Source: Batillaria attramentaria
Lineage: Eukaryota; Mollusca; Gastropoda; Batillariidae
DNA length: 64,000 nucleotides
Assembly (NCBI GenBank): GCA_018292915.2
Contig: JACVVK020000005.1
Coordinates: 2,397,001 to 2,461,000 of the forward strand
Direction: 5' to 3'
Shown here: positions 1 through 10,881 of the stretch, piece after piece
Numbering within the stretch: position 1 is the first letter of the stretch
Layout of the letters: each line of letters begins with the position of its first letter
Position numbers and translations under genes: made by a program
The notes under the pieces: generated by a model
Told to the model about the DNA's origin: nothing
Database searches by the model: none
The model's input: only the letters and a program-made list of their open reading frames with translations

Positions 1-36
1 AACCCTCGACGGCCACCTCGCCCGAGGACTGAGTGT

Positions 37-71
<35 letters not shown>

Positions 72-256
72 ACGGCGGAGTCACACACAGCCGAGCTGAA
101 AAGTTCTCCGACGGGCCTCGACGGCCACCTCGCCCCGAGGACTGAGTGTACGGGTGCAGCACGGCGGAGCTTCTTCAAGCTGTGCTGAGAAGTTCTCCGA
201 CAACCCTCGACAGCTCACCTCGCCCGAGGACTGAGTGTGTGGCCTGTGCCGCGGAG
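1..256. repeat. Diverged tandem repeat with embedded (AG)n
   Basis: About three units repeat the motif CTCGAC, CACCTCGCC and CGAGGACTGAGTGT, starting near 4, 116 and 205, each followed by a CGGCGGAG-like segment and AAGTTCTCCGAC. Unit 1 is expanded by an (AG)n tract at 41-70. The array runs off the left edge of the window, so its full size is unknown. No coding function is supported. Confidence 0.75.
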
Positions 257-860
257 TTAGGGTGAAGGTGGTCGTCGAGAAAGAGAGAGAGGGTCTCAGA
301 GAGGACATCACAGGAGGCTGCTGCTGCCAACGACTCTCCAGAGTGCAGGGAGAGGTCGTGGTGTTGCGTGTGAGTGTGTGAGTGGTGATGTTGCAATATT
401 ATACACACATGGCACTCCATGAGAAGTGTGAAGAGGGCGGCGAGAGAACTTAACAACTGGAGGAGAAACAGAGAGAGGCTTCTATTCTCTCGCGGTCTGG
501 TGGAAGAGAAAACGCATGCTTGTGTTAAGGTCACATCACCTTAATGCGCGTATTTCGTGGGGTAACTTTTTGAGCGATATTTCAGCGACAGTTTAAAAAA
601 AAAAAAGTTTGTTTTTCAAGAAAGGGAAGATGCCATTTTTTAATTCTGCTAGCTGACTGCGACAGATAGAGATCATATTATTTATGATATAGGCCGCTGG
701 AGTTGCATTGCCGGGTTAATGTTAAAAACACCACCACCCCCACAACGGTGGAACAGGTAACAAATGTATGTAGCGACGCTTGTCCTTCAGAGTCGATCAT
801 ATCATATTACTGGCGACTACGGTAAATTTGGCAGACCTTATAACAAACACGACTGATGCC
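257..860. other. Unassigned sequence
   Basis: Purine-rich sequence to about 500 and then AT-rich sequence with a 13-A run near 596. I see no repeat family, RNA gene or convincing exon here. Confidence 0.5.
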
Positions 861-1545
861 AAGCTCACTTCTGTCAACCACACCATCACCCACAACGGAA
901 GGCAAAGATCTTGACGAGTCATTCACCTGGAAGAGATGCTACACCAGAAGAACAACTGTCATGAACTCGCATTTCAAAACAAGGCAAACGGACTCACAAA
1001 CAGCATACGGCGGCCACAACGTACTCAAGAATCAATTTCGTCAACGACCATACAGAACACCCAAAACGGAAAGCAAAGATCTTGATGAGTCATTGACTTG
1101 GAAAAGATACACCACCAGATGAAAATTGTCAAGAACTCGCAAATGGGGTCACAAACGGCACACCACGACCACAACGCAACCATCCACAAGAATCACTTTC
1201 GTCAGCGATTATACAGATCACCCACAAGGACAGAAACAAAGATCTCGAGGAGTCATTCACTTAGAAGGATACCACACCATGAGAACATTGTCAAAAACCC
1301 GCATTTCAATAGCAGGCATACGCTCAGACGCGGCATACGACGAGCACAACGCAACCATCCACAAGAACCCCTTCTGCCAATGACCACACAGACCACCCAA
1401 AGCAAAGATCTTGAGGAGTCATTCACTGAGAAAAGGATGCTACACTACAAGAACGCTGTCAAGAACTCGCATTTCAAGACAAGGCAAACGGGATCACAAA
1501 CGGCATACCGTGGCTGGGACCTGGCTGAAGAACCATCGAGACACC
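861..1545. repeat. ~165-bp tandem repeat, four diverged units
   Basis: The landmark AAAGATCT(T/C)GA(C/T/G)GAGTCATT recurs at 904, 1075, 1238 and 1404 (spacings 171, 163 and 166). Each is followed by an AACTCGCATTTCAA-type segment and a CACAA(A/C)GG-type segment; a partial unit precedes 904. The 171-bp step keeps one reading frame but the 163- and 166-bp steps do not, so the open frames here (about 88-158 codons) are probably by-products of the repeat rather than a gene. Confidence 0.85.
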
Positions 1546-1799
1546 TTCAGACGAGAAGCTTCTGCTACAATTGACTCTCCGACTCTCAGAACGAGCCGAC
1601 AAGGACCTCATGAGCATCTGGAGAGAACAGACACCACTACAGTAACCATCATACACACTCACTTCCAGACAGACGGCGCTGGGAATGGAGGAGGAGAAAG
1701 AGGAGTGAGTGAGTGAGTGAGTGAGTGTGTACAGCGTCACACTGTGCCCTGATTTAAAGGCCCATCACCCAAGAGCTGTTTTGGACTTGTCTACGGTCG

Positions 1800-2281
1800 T
1801 ATATCTTGGTCAAATGCACAGTTACATCATCACACAAACTGCAGGCGTGGCAACACAAATTGACAGTGGGGTCTAGTTTGGTTTTCATTTGAACGACCAC
1901 GTTTGGCGAATGTGCTAGTTTGTAATTATTTTTGTTGCCCAGGAAGAGCGTGATTTTTGTGATGTTTGTATTTACAGGGCAAGGTGCATGCCAGGGGATT
2001 GCAACAGGCGGCAAGGACTTTTTGCGCGTATGGCAAGCGGAGGTGACGCGATTGGATTTGAGTGGAGTGGCTTTCTGGCCTAAACAGAAAGTAGACTCGC
2101 ATTACTACAGTGAGGCCTGAGCGGAAACATTCGATTATTTAAAAAAGAAACTCCTGTTAGGTGCGTGCCCTAAAATGGTCTGTGCATGGTAAGTTTTGTT
2201 TCTAGATTGAGGTATTTTAAGGGGTGACTATGATGCCTGAGGCTAATAGGGAATATATAGGCATTTGAAGGCCTTGTGCAT
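1800..2281 (+). repeat. Unclassified dispersed repeat R1, copy 1
   Basis: This segment aligns in the same orientation with 15236-15730. The best-conserved blocks are CTGGCCTAAACAGAAAGTAG (2077-2096 here) and GATGCCTGAGGCTAATAGGG near 2231-2250, with many substitutions and small indels between. Neither tRNA-like boxes nor terminal inverted repeats are obvious, and the open frames are not shared cleanly. It is either a mobile repeat of unknown class or an old segmental duplication. Confidence 0.75.
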
Positions 2282-2859
2282 TTTTTTGGTATGAAACCAC
2301 ACACAATAGGCAATTCCAAAATATCTGCTCAAAATGCCATGTCAGCTACGCACTTTTTTCAGCAGCCAGATTTGCCCATAGCGCAATAATGCCGTTTAAT
2401 CAATGTATGCCTTTCTCTATAAATATGTTACGAAGGATTCCGTGTACTTTTTCAACACGTGAAGCGGAAACTGCGTAACTGACATGGCAAAGCTTTTGGA
2501 ATTGTCCCCAAAGCAAAAGCAAAAGTTGCCTTTAGTGAAGTACAGAAATATTGGACGGCGGGTCTTTAAGGAGTTGGTGATCAGAAACGATGGTGAAAAC
2601 GCCCAAGCGCTCTTTAAACCACTGTGGACAAGGAGTTTGAGTGTAGCAACAGGGCTTGAGATGGCCTCTTGGGCAGCGGCTGGCGTGTGAGTTCAAAAGC
2701 CCTACAGGATTGATTTTGACCGCAAGTTTATCCACACATGTCTACAAAGTGTTTGCCTGACGGGCCTGTTGAACATAGTGCAGGTTAAATGTAGAGAGTT
2801 TTTTTTTTTTTTTTCCGGTGGTGCTTTCCATAACGCATCCATGAACGTACATGTTACAT
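2282..2859. other. Unassigned sequence
   Basis: Mixed-composition sequence. An open frame at 2484-2690 (68 codons) has no recognisable domain and no splice or promoter context. A 20-base T run lies near 2800-2815. Confidence 0.4.
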
Positions 2860-2995
2860 GAGTCCAACGCTCCACCTTTCAGCTATGCCGGCTCCCAGGT
2901 GGGGGTAGTGGGTGGGTGGGTGTTTGAGAGTTTAACGTCCTTTTCCACCACATACGGGTGATATCAAAGACGGGGCAACGATGAAACGGGGAAAC
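2860..2995 (-). mobile_element. SINE-A, degraded and rearranged copy
   Basis: 2860-2896 matches the tRNA-like head of SINE-A read on the minus strand (AGTCCAACGCTC and GCCGGCTCCC). 2897-2995 matches the body and tail of another minus-strand copy (TTTAACGTCCTTTTCCACCA, GATATCAAAGACGGGGCAAC). In an intact minus-strand copy the tail precedes the head in plus coordinates; here the order is reversed, so two fragments have been joined. Confidence 0.75.
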
Positions 2996-3076
2996 TGGGA
3001 GATCATTCCAACAAGTCGGACCCTGGTATGAATAATTGGCCTAGTTCTAGTTTGGGTATGGGTAACAGTTCTTAAT

Positions 3077-3125
3077 TTATGGCTTTCTGCCGCGCAAACA
3101 ACGAAGGTTAATTCGCTGCTGATCA
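3077..3125. repeat. Short fragment of a small dispersed element
   Basis: GGCTTTCTGCCGCGCAAACAAC followed by a TAATTCGC(T/G)GCT motif matches the insert at 19326-19387, which reads GGCTTTACGCCGCGCAAGCAAC and then TTCGCGGCTAA. It is probably a relic of the same short repeat. Confidence 0.5.
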
Positions 3126-3320
3126 GAGTCCTTTTCCTGCCACGTCTTTTAAAACATCAGAGATTTTTTTTTGGTCTCAAAACAGGGTGTAAAGATATGT
3201 TAAAAATCGGTTTGGCTTGAACACAAAATCCTGCTAGAAATGTTGAATGGCTGAAGATATATAAATCAAAGTCTGAAGAAGCTAAAGGTCTACATCTTAT
3301 AAAACAGAGTTTGGGTAACA

Positions 3321-3496
3321 GGGTGGGTGGGTGGGTGTTTGGGGGTTTAACGTCCTTTTCCACCACATACGGGTGATATCAAAGACGGGGCAACGATGAA
3401 AAAGCCAGCACAAATATTTGGCCCCAGCCGGGATACGAACTCACGACCCGAGCATTAGAAGTCCAACGCTCTACCATTCGGCCACCCCGGCTCCCC
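3321..3496 (-). mobile_element. SINE-A, near full length
   Basis: Read on the minus strand: a tRNA-like head with an A-box region (GGCCGAATGGTAGAGCGTTG) and a B box (GTGAGTTCGTATCCC), then the body CAAATATTTGTGCTGGC and TTTGATATCACCCGTATG, then GGAAAAGGACGTTAAAC and an (ACCC)n tail. The flanks TTGGGTAACAG (3311-3321) and TTGGTAACAG (3500-3509) look like an imperfect target duplication. Internal Pol III boxes would drive its transcription if active. Confidence 0.9.
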
Positions 3497-3509
3497 GTAT
3501 TGGTAACAG

Positions 3510-4045
3510 ACCTTATAACAAAAAGTAGTCAATGGGTATTAACAAGAACACGCTGTATCAATTTTTCTGAATTCTTCCTGAATCGTAGATGACATCCATC
3601 TTAAATTTAAGGAACAAGGTGCAAGGTATCAACACTGACAATCAGCCCAGTTCTACGGTACGTAAGGGTGAATTATGACCAAATCGTCCGAAATTATTTT
3701 CGATTTTATGTTGTATTGTCCCGATGCCTCTTATCTGTCGAGCGAATTTTTGTTACCCTCGTAATTCAGGCCGCAGATAATAAACGTTTCACATTTTCAT
3801 CAATTTACAACTGGTGTTGCCCCCCTGGCATAAATTACACTGTGCGGTTCTGGCTGGCGATATCTCTCTCTCTCCAGCTTGGTGGGAAAAATTATGGTGC
3901 GGCTCAGCGCATGGCAGCATGTCACAGGTGTAAATCTATCATCGCCGCAGCGAATTTCGCGGGTACACTATGTGGTGGGTAAGTCTGTGGTATTGCCGGT
4001 TTGGGGGCGGTGTTTTGATTTGTTATATAATGTTGGAGGCCCCGG
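3510..4045. other. Unassigned sequence
   Basis: AT-leaning unique-looking sequence. The open frame at 3668-3982 (104 codons) shows no recognisable domain, signal or splice context. Confidence 0.4.
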
Positions 4046-4216
4046 TGGTGGGTGGCGTGGGTGGGTGTTTGGGGGTTTAACGTCCTTTTCCACCACATAC
4101 GGGTGATATCAAAGACGGGGAAACGATGAAAAAGCCAACAGAAATATTTGGCCCCAGCCGGGATACGAACTTACGACCCGAGCATTAGAAGTCCGACGCT
4201 CTACCATTCGCCCAGT
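4046..4216 (-). mobile_element. SINE-A, near full length, head end eroded
   Basis: It has the same body landmarks as the 3321-3496 copy (TTTAACGTCCTTTTCCACCA, GATATCAAAGACGGGG, GGCCCCAGCCGGGATACGAA). The 5' end of the head runs into a C-rich tract after ACCATTCGCCCA, so the acceptor part is lost or diverged. No clear target duplication is seen. Confidence 0.85.
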
Positions 4217-4964
4217 CCACCCCCCCCCCTCCCCTCCCCCTTCGATCGTGGCTCTTTAACTCTTAAGAGCCCAAGCCCGACCACCCACTGTCCACTACAC
4301 GTTAAGACTTGTAAAAAAAGAGCAAGCCACTGCACACCAATGAAAGCCACTTCAAGCCACTATTAAGCAAGGCGTGGGCCCCCTCCCCCAGGCACAAGAC
4401 TGCTGCACACGCCGAGCCACCAGTCAGCGCTGTCCAGGTCCCGTATGTAAAACTCGAAGTTAATTTAACCCACGGCTACGGGCCTAACCCAGACTAGGAC
4501 AAAAGAAACCCCAAAACAAAATTAAATAAAAAAGGAAGCAACGAAAGAAAGACAAAAATCCTTCTGTAACGACATAAGCACCTTGCTGGAATGGACCCGC
4601 TACCTGATTTAAAACCAAAAAAAAAAAAAAAAAAACAGAAAATTTAACCCTAGAGCTAGTTTAGTTCGAGGTTAGACTCTAACCCGGGGCTAAACTCCCT
4701 AACCCCGAATTTTACATGCGGGCCCAGCACTAAACGCCGATCGACAAAGTCGCTTAAAATAGCCACCAGTCAGCGCTGTCTAGCTGGTCTTCAGTCCACA
4801 ACCAAATAACGTCGTTTGTCGCTCAGTACGCGGTGCGCTTCTACATACGTACAACAACATATCATACGCCAACCAGCGTCACCACGATGGTTTCAGATGC
4901 TATATTGTGTCCCAGGTGACTGATTCTGATGTACGGATTAAACGCACTCGATGAAAAGTTTTCC
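4217..4964. other. Unassigned sequence with C-rich and poly(A) tracts
   Basis: A C-rich tract (4218-4245), a run of A (about 4617-4635) and otherwise mixed sequence. CCACCAGTCAGCGCTGTC occurs near 4419 and again near 4761, a short local direct repeat. No gene is supported. Confidence 0.4.
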
Positions 4965-4979
4965 ACAGCGCTGTTGTAC

Positions 4980-5423
4980 TTACTTACTTAGGCCCCTGGC
5001 TCCAAGTGGCGTATAGGCCATCGACAACCCTTCGCCATCTCACTCTGTTCTGGCCTATTCTTGCCACTCCAGTCCAGTTGGTCCCCTGCTTATATAGCTC
5101 TGCCTCAGTCCCGCCTCCAGCTGTTGCCTCTCTTCCTTTCGCCCTGCGGGTTCCATGTCAGGGCTTGGCGTATGGTGCTGGATACTGGCTTCCTGAGGGT
5201 GTGTCCAAGCCAGCCCCACTTCCTCCCGCAGGATCTGCTTGGTCACTGGTTCCTGCCCCGCTCGCTCCCACAGCTCTTCGTTCCGGATCTTCTCTGGCCA
5301 TCGGATGTTGAAGATGCGCCTCAGACAGGTGTTGAGAAATGTCTGGATCTTCTGCTGCATGGTCTTCGTTGTCCTCCATGTTTCGCATCCGTAGAGCAGA
5401 ACTGACTTCACGTTGGAGTTGAA
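4980..5423 (-). mobile_element. 5'-truncated RTE-like LINE copy with 15-bp TSD
   Basis: This 444-bp segment is a close relative of the 3' end of the full-length LINE at 43752-47032, starting (minus strand) at the codons for NSNVKSVLLYGCETW and continuing through MQQKIQTFLNTCLRRIF and NIRWPEKIRNEELWERAGQE. It ends in an (AAGT)n tail next to GGGCCTAAG. It is bounded by perfect duplications ACAGCGCTGTTGTAC at 4965-4979 and 5424-5438. Frame breaks after the WERAGQE block make it a dead fragment. Truncation at the 5' end is the usual result of incomplete target-primed reverse transcription. Confidence 0.93.
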
Positions 5424-5438
5424 ACAGCGCTGTTGTAC

Positions 5439-7225
5439 CCCTGACAAAATGTAATGAGACTTGAAATTGATGGCAAAGAACATCTGAAGTGGACTGGGTG
5501 ATGATAGCATAATCATCTCTCCTCTTCCACAGTTTCCAAAACTTTGGAGTTTTTTTGGTTTTTTTTTTTTTGACAAATGTACTTTGTAGATCTGGCCAAA
5601 GAATCCACTTCAGTGTTTATTATATTCATAGAAGTTGTCAGGACAAGAATGCCAAGAAAAAGCCAAGCAGAAGGCAAGCGAACACCAAACGCATGAACCA
5701 GACTTATACACCTCAAGTAACCTCATCAGACAGCATTCGACAGTCAATCAACTTCATTCCAAAAAGAGATCTCCATCTTTGGTGTAGTGAACTATAAGTA
5801 AAATACACATGATAGTCCTTTACATGCAACCTTTTCGACACATACCAAGAAAGCTTTTCCGACCATTTTTTTTTTTTAAGTACGCCATTTCTCGCTTGTG
5901 GATTTTTGTTCAGTGGCATAAGTGAGAAATCCACTGCAAGAAAGGAGGATGTCAAAGTCACGTGACAACAGATACAAGCTTGTTGTCTATTCATTTATAT
6001 CACACCTCGAGAAGGCATAGTCTGAAGGACACATTTGACTACAACTCTACTGTTTGGCCAAGAAATGGAAGCTTTCTTTGAATGACGCACGCAGGTTACG
6101 AACGCAAAGCTGATTACGGTTGTATGAAACATTTCGTCAAAGCAGGTGAAAAGCTAGGCGATAACCCTTGCTTTCAAACTTTTCTCAAGTCTAAGGACCG
6201 AGAAGACATTAAAAATATATGCTAGAACTTGCCCGCCTGAGTGATACCAATTGCCCATATATTTCAAGACCAGGTTTAGGTACTATGAGACATTTCACAA
6301 ATCCATGGACAGAACATCACGGCCCAGGCAACTCTCGTACTGCTGCACTTTATCTTGAACTCGGCCTCAAGGGGTTGACCATCGAACACTGTCGGAAACT
6401 GTGAATGGTTTTACAAGCACCAGCTTGCCTCGTTCCCGCAGATCAGCTTGTACTTATTGAGCACAACAGGTTGTCCCAGTTCAGCCAGCAGTCAGGTAAG
6501 ATATATATCGCATGACATCCCCCATCCGTTCTATACCAGCGAATGAGCTGTATGTGAAACAAGCCTGGGGTGGATATTGCCTAATGGCCAGAACGCGAGT
6601 GTTCTTTCTGTGCAAAACATTAAATGTCTTAGATGGTGTCTGATAGGATGCTAACTGCACAGATTCGTTTTAGTGTATTTCAAGGGTCCCTTAGCAGACA
6701 CTTAACTCTCTTGCCAGTGATTGTCTCACCAACCAACCAACCAACCAACCAACCAACTAACCTAACATCCAACCAACCCAACAAAGAAACAAATGAAAAC
6801 AAAATTCAACGATGAAGCGGTAGCTGACTGCAATCACGCATAATTTCTAGCCAAAGACATACGTGACTTGATTTTGCTCTCAGGCGACAGGGAAAACATG
6901 AATTGTCCTGGTTCCCTTGAAGAAGATCGTTAAAGGAAGAACATAAATCAGGGAAATTAATTCCTGAACAGCCGCATTATTACGCCAGAGGTTACAACCA
7001 GAATTATAACAGGGTTTTTACCTGTGCGATATTATCACTCAAAACTGCACGCATAAACCATCTTCTCCACACGCCTGGAATGGCGTGAACTTTTAATGTG
7101 CAAATCATATATCAACCCAGCGAAGAGATCGCATGTCAGTTATTCTGAGAAAGAGGGAGAAAATGTCCTTTGGGAGGAGTGTTTGAAATTGAATGAATGC
7201 CTGAACTTCTTTTCCTTGAGAGCTT
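5439..7225. other. Unassigned sequence
   Basis: About 1.8 kb of unique-looking AT-leaning sequence with a T run near 5565 and a (CCAA)n microsatellite at 6730-6760. Short open frames (61-93 codons) have no recognisable domain. No repeat family or RNA gene is recognised. Confidence 0.4.
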
Positions 7226-7880
7226 CAAAAGTGACGACACCGATTTGAAAGGCCAGCAACAGTTTAAAATGGTTCCATCCAACCGTAGCACTTCACGTGA
7301 AAGTCTGTCTTGAAGGTTCGAATTCAGTTTAAATGGCTCAGCTCTCCTTCACATCCCCATCCTTTCACAATTCAAAACTAACGACGGGGACATCTCGAAG
7401 TTTTGAAATCAGTTAAAATGGCTCCTTTACCCTTCCCACCTCCCCCTCCTCCTCCTCCTCCTCTTCCCCGTTTACGCCAGTTCAAAACTAACGATTGAAC
7501 GTCTCGAAGTTTTGCAATCGGTTTAAATGGCTCATCTCCTTTCCACACATCCATCCATTCACACTCCGACAGCCGAAGGTCTCAAAGATTTCAGATCAGT
7601 TAACGGGCTTAACTTCTTCGCAAAACGAGTCTCTCGGTCGTCACGCAAACTGTCGACACAGAGATAGAGACGGGGGAGGGAAAGGGGGTGGGGGTGGGGG
7701 AGTGAGTGTCTCTCAAAACAAGTGGAGGAAGGGGTGGGGGGGGGGGGGGGGTTAGGGCACCCAACGGACATCACTTCTCAAAAGATATCAAATCAGTTAA
7801 CTGGCTTAACTTCTTCCCAAACGACCCTTTCAGATTTCACACAAACTGTCGATGCAGAGATAGAGACAGCGAGAGAGAGA
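7226..7880. repeat. Diverged tandem repeat, five to six units
   Basis: The landmark TTTGAAATCAGTTAAAATGGCTC and its variants recur near 7255, 7316, 7400, 7510, 7590 and 7783, several preceded by CTCGAAG or CTCAAA. The last two units also share CTTAACTTCTTC and AAACTGTCGA(C/T)GCAGAGATAGAGAC. Units vary in length because of G-rich expansions (7673-7752) and a (CTC)n tract (7443-7461). Confidence 0.75.
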
Positions 7881-8549
7881 GAGGGAGAGAGAGAGTGTGT
7901 GTGTGTCTGTAAGGTCAAAGCAGGGGGCAGGCATAAATTCTTCCCGCCAGAGCGAGATGCCCTCTAGACGTCACAGGCGGGGAACTCAAGGACGCTGGAG
8001 ATGTGTGCACGTGCTTCTCGTGACGTGCTTCCACGGACAGACGGTGGCCTGCGAGGGTCGTCCAAACTGCCTGCAGAACTCTTCTCTGACAGCCGAGTAG
8101 GTTTGGCCCGTCGTTATTGTTTGGTCGGACGTCTTCGTCTTTTGAGAGGGTGTGAGGTGTTTGTTGTCGTTCCCAGCCGCTCCCCCCTGTCCTTACGTGC
8201 TGGCTTGCAGCTATAGGAGTAGGTTTGGCTGTAGGCACTGAGCTCGAGAGGAAGTGGGATTCGTGTCCTGCGGGGAGTTTCCTACGTGGACGAGTTTTTA
8301 CTGTTGTTGTTTGTATACTGTAGTTTGCTTTGCTTTGCTCTCTCTGTCTATGTCTCTCGCTTTCTCTGTCTGTCTGTCTGTCTCTCTGTCTCTCTCTCTC
8401 TCTGATAGTTTATACGTCTTTTTGTTTGTTTGTTTTGATGTTGTTGTTGTTTTTGTTGTTGTTTTTCAGTACCCTTTAGTGTAGAATAGCAGGACAACAC
8501 GTAAGATAGGCAAGCAATACCTAAATGCTCTGTCCTGAATAAAAAACGT

Positions 8550-8611
<62 letters not shown>

Positions 8612-8822
8612 AGTTTCATCTTCCAATTTTATGATCGATCATGTGCTTCTGTCTTGCTTTACATTGCTCATTGTTTAGTTTATCTGTATATTGTATGTCT
8701 GTGTATATTATACATCCTTTTACCACCTTAGGGCGAACATTCGTTATGGATGGTGCTAATTAATATTCAATGCCCCTAGGAGGTCCCGAATTTAATCCTG
8801 TGTTGACTCGATTTGAAATTGT
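7881..8822. other. Unassigned sequence with TG, TCTG, TTG, ATC and TC microsatellites
   Basis: Contains (GA)n at 7870-7893, TCTG/TC repeats at 8365-8404, TTG-rich sequence at 8421-8466, (ATC)n at 8549-8581 and (TC)n at 8582-8606. AAATGCTCTGTCCTGAATAAAA just before the ATC tract looks like a retroelement 3' end, but the family is not identified. Confidence 0.45.
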
Positions 8823-8834
8823 GTAGTGAGTAAG

Positions 8835-8999
8835 TTTAGTTAGTTTAATCCTCTTTATTCCCTGGGGAACATAGGGCTGCAACCACACTCCGCCAGCGCA
8901 CTCGGTTCTGGGATGCCCTCTTTAGTTCGGCCCACGTCGTTCCGGCGGCCTTGGCTTCAGCGTCCGTACTCCTCCGCCAGGTCTGCTTCGGTCGGCCCG
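8835..8999 (-). mobile_element. Very short 5'-truncated LINE 3' end with 12-bp TSD
   Basis: The minus strand encodes GRPKQTWRRSTDAEAKAAG and then TWAELKRASQNRVRWRSVV and a stop. This is the typical extreme C-terminus of RTE-type LINE polyproteins (GRP...TWRR, W......A..R..WR). It is only about 165 bp long and is bounded by GTAGTGAGTAAG at 8823-8834 and again at about 8999-9010. The protein differs from the 43.7-47 kb LINE C-terminus, so it is a different LINE subfamily. Confidence 0.85.
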
Positions 9000-9155
9000 T
9001 AGTGAGTAAGGGGGTTGAGGAACTGAGGGAGGGGCGGGGTTGAGGAGAAGTAGGAGCTGAGAACTGAACAGACAATTAAAACAAGAAGAGGTCTATAGAC
9101 GCCTCGCCGCCCCAGAGAGTGTCAAATCCTCTTTAACCACTCCGTGACCCTCAAG

Positions 9156-9220
9156 ATGGCGTCACTACCTGCCCGGATGATACTCAAGAATCTATCAACA
9201 GACCTGAGTGATCATCGCAG
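9156..9220 (+). CDS. Candidate first coding exon, unknown protein
   Basis: An ATG followed by GCG in good initiation context (TCAAGATGGCG) opens a frame reading MASLPARMILKNLSTDLSDH followed by R. The frame runs into CGCAG|GTGAGAAAAG, a close match to the metazoan 5' splice-site consensus, leaving the last codon split (phase 2). Without splicing the frame stops at once (TGA). The AAGATGGCG motif also resembles a YY1 site, which often overlaps the start codon of housekeeping genes. The product is not recognised, and no following exon could be identified by eye. A chance match is possible. Confidence 0.4.
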
Positions 9221-9348
9221 GTGAGAAAAGTTTCATCTGCCGTTCACCTGGGCAGGTTGTCGAAGTGTTCATGCGATTAGGACGAAGTGGAGGGGCTGTT
9301 ACGGGGAAAACTTCAAAAGCCAGACTACACGAACGCACGCAGACAAAC

Positions 9349-9369
9349 ACACACACACACGCACGCACG

Positions 9370-9444
<75 letters not shown>

Positions 9445-9480
9445 GCACGCACACACAAGCACGCACGCACGCACGCACGC
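9349..9480. repeat. (CA)n microsatellite with ACGC interruptions
   Basis: About 130 bp of near-pure CA with short CACG runs at both ends. Long artefactual His/Thr or Cys/Val open frames arise from it. Confidence 0.97.
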
Positions 9481-9548
9481 AGAGAGTGGCAGATATTTCT
9501 ACAGGCGGGATCAGTTGGAAGACAGCTGAATTATCGCAATTACAAGTA

Positions 9549-9712
9549 GGGTGGGTGGGTGTTTGGGGGTTTAACGTCCTTTTCACCACATACGGGTGAT
9601 ATCAAAGACGGGGCAACGATGAAAAAGCCAAATATTGGACCCCAGCCGGTATACGAACGACCCGAGCATTAGAAGTCCAACGCTCTATCATTCGCCCACC
9701 CCGGCTCCCCAG
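9549..9712 (-). mobile_element. SINE-A with 10-bp TSD
   Basis: Full tail-body-head order on the minus strand, with small deletions in the body and in the head near the B box. The perfect duplications ATTACAAGTA lie at 9539-9548 and 9713-9722, so the insertion boundaries are exact. The (GGGT)n tail begins at the left junction. Confidence 0.92.
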
Positions 9713-9722
9713 ATTACAAGTA

Positions 9723-10812
9723 TGAAAGTCGATGAAAAAATGACATAGGCCTACAGTCACGAAAAATATTGAAAGAATTTTTCTCCGCTTGAGCTATGAA
9801 AACTGAGGGGCAAAGCAGCAGGATGGTACGTTCAACGAATCATGTAATATGCAAAGATTCCATTTTCTGTTGATGGCCAAAAAAGCTGTTGAAATTCAAA
9901 TTCAAATTCAAAATAAAAAATACTTTCGTGACATTGACAGTGTGTCGCGCACAGTTACACAAAATGGCCAATCCAGGTCGCAATTTATGAGTCGAGTACG
10001 CATCTCAGAAAACAGGAAATTTTCTGTAAAGTTTCCAGACAGTTTTTTTAAAATACAAATTTAATTGTCTGTAGAGACGCTACAAGGAAAAATTTTCGTT
10101 TTGAGGAGGGAATGTGGGAGTGAAACTAATTATGGTGGTCATCTTGTTTTGAAACTTTCCAAAAGTTTACGACAAGAAACAGTAATCACCTACGCATGAC
10201 ACACACGTATTCAGCATACGAGAGAGAGAGAGAGAGCGCTAAGGTTTTCGCTTCGTCAGTTCACGGTGACAGAAACAGACACAGAGACCTGCTTGCAAAT
10301 TTTAGTGCCTCACTGACACACCAAGAACAATGACAACTTAATATCAGGGCTCATAATTCTACGGTGGAGTATCTTATATCGAACGTCAAGGAAAGATCAC
10401 TCCAAGTCGGTGTCCACCTCACTTAACGGCCCTTGAGCTGCCATTTCCTTGCGCGCCCCCTTAAAACTATCCGGGCCCCCACCAGCCTTTAACACCCCCC
10501 CTCACCCCCCACACCCCACCCGCACTAACACCTTTACGATCTCCCATTGTCTGTGCGTGACCTCAATGCGGACAATCCAACATACATCCTGATCTGTCGG
10601 TTGAACGATTTTTTTGGTACATGTATTATACTCTCTTCTTTACTAAGAATTCTAGAGGGGTTGTGAAATTAGAAATAGCATCTTACTTCCGACATCTCAT
10701 ACTGGTTAGATTGTACATGACTAAGATGGCTGCGCCCCCAAGGAATAATAATAATAATAATAATCAAAAGTACTTATAAAGAGCAGGCTCTCACAGGACT
10801 GGACTCACTGTG
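9723..10812. other. Unassigned sequence
   Basis: AT-rich sequence, a short (AG)n at 10220-10237, a C-rich patch at 10487-10530 and (TAA)n at 10746-10764. The (TAA)n tract next to TTATAAAGAGCAGGCTCTC may be a decayed retroelement tail on the minus strand, but this is weak. Confidence 0.4.
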
Positions 10813-10813
10813 C

Positions 10814-10870
<57 letters not shown>
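10813..10870. repeat. (CA)n microsatellite
   Basis: About 58 bp of uninterrupted CA. Confidence 0.97.
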
Positions 10871-10874
<4 letters not shown>

Positions 10875-10881
10875 AAACAGC

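Noticed and set aside
856..1574. Open frames of 88 and 158 codons as a repeat-containing protein
   Set aside because: The unit spacing (171, 163 and 166 bp) does not preserve one reading frame, and the frame differs between units.
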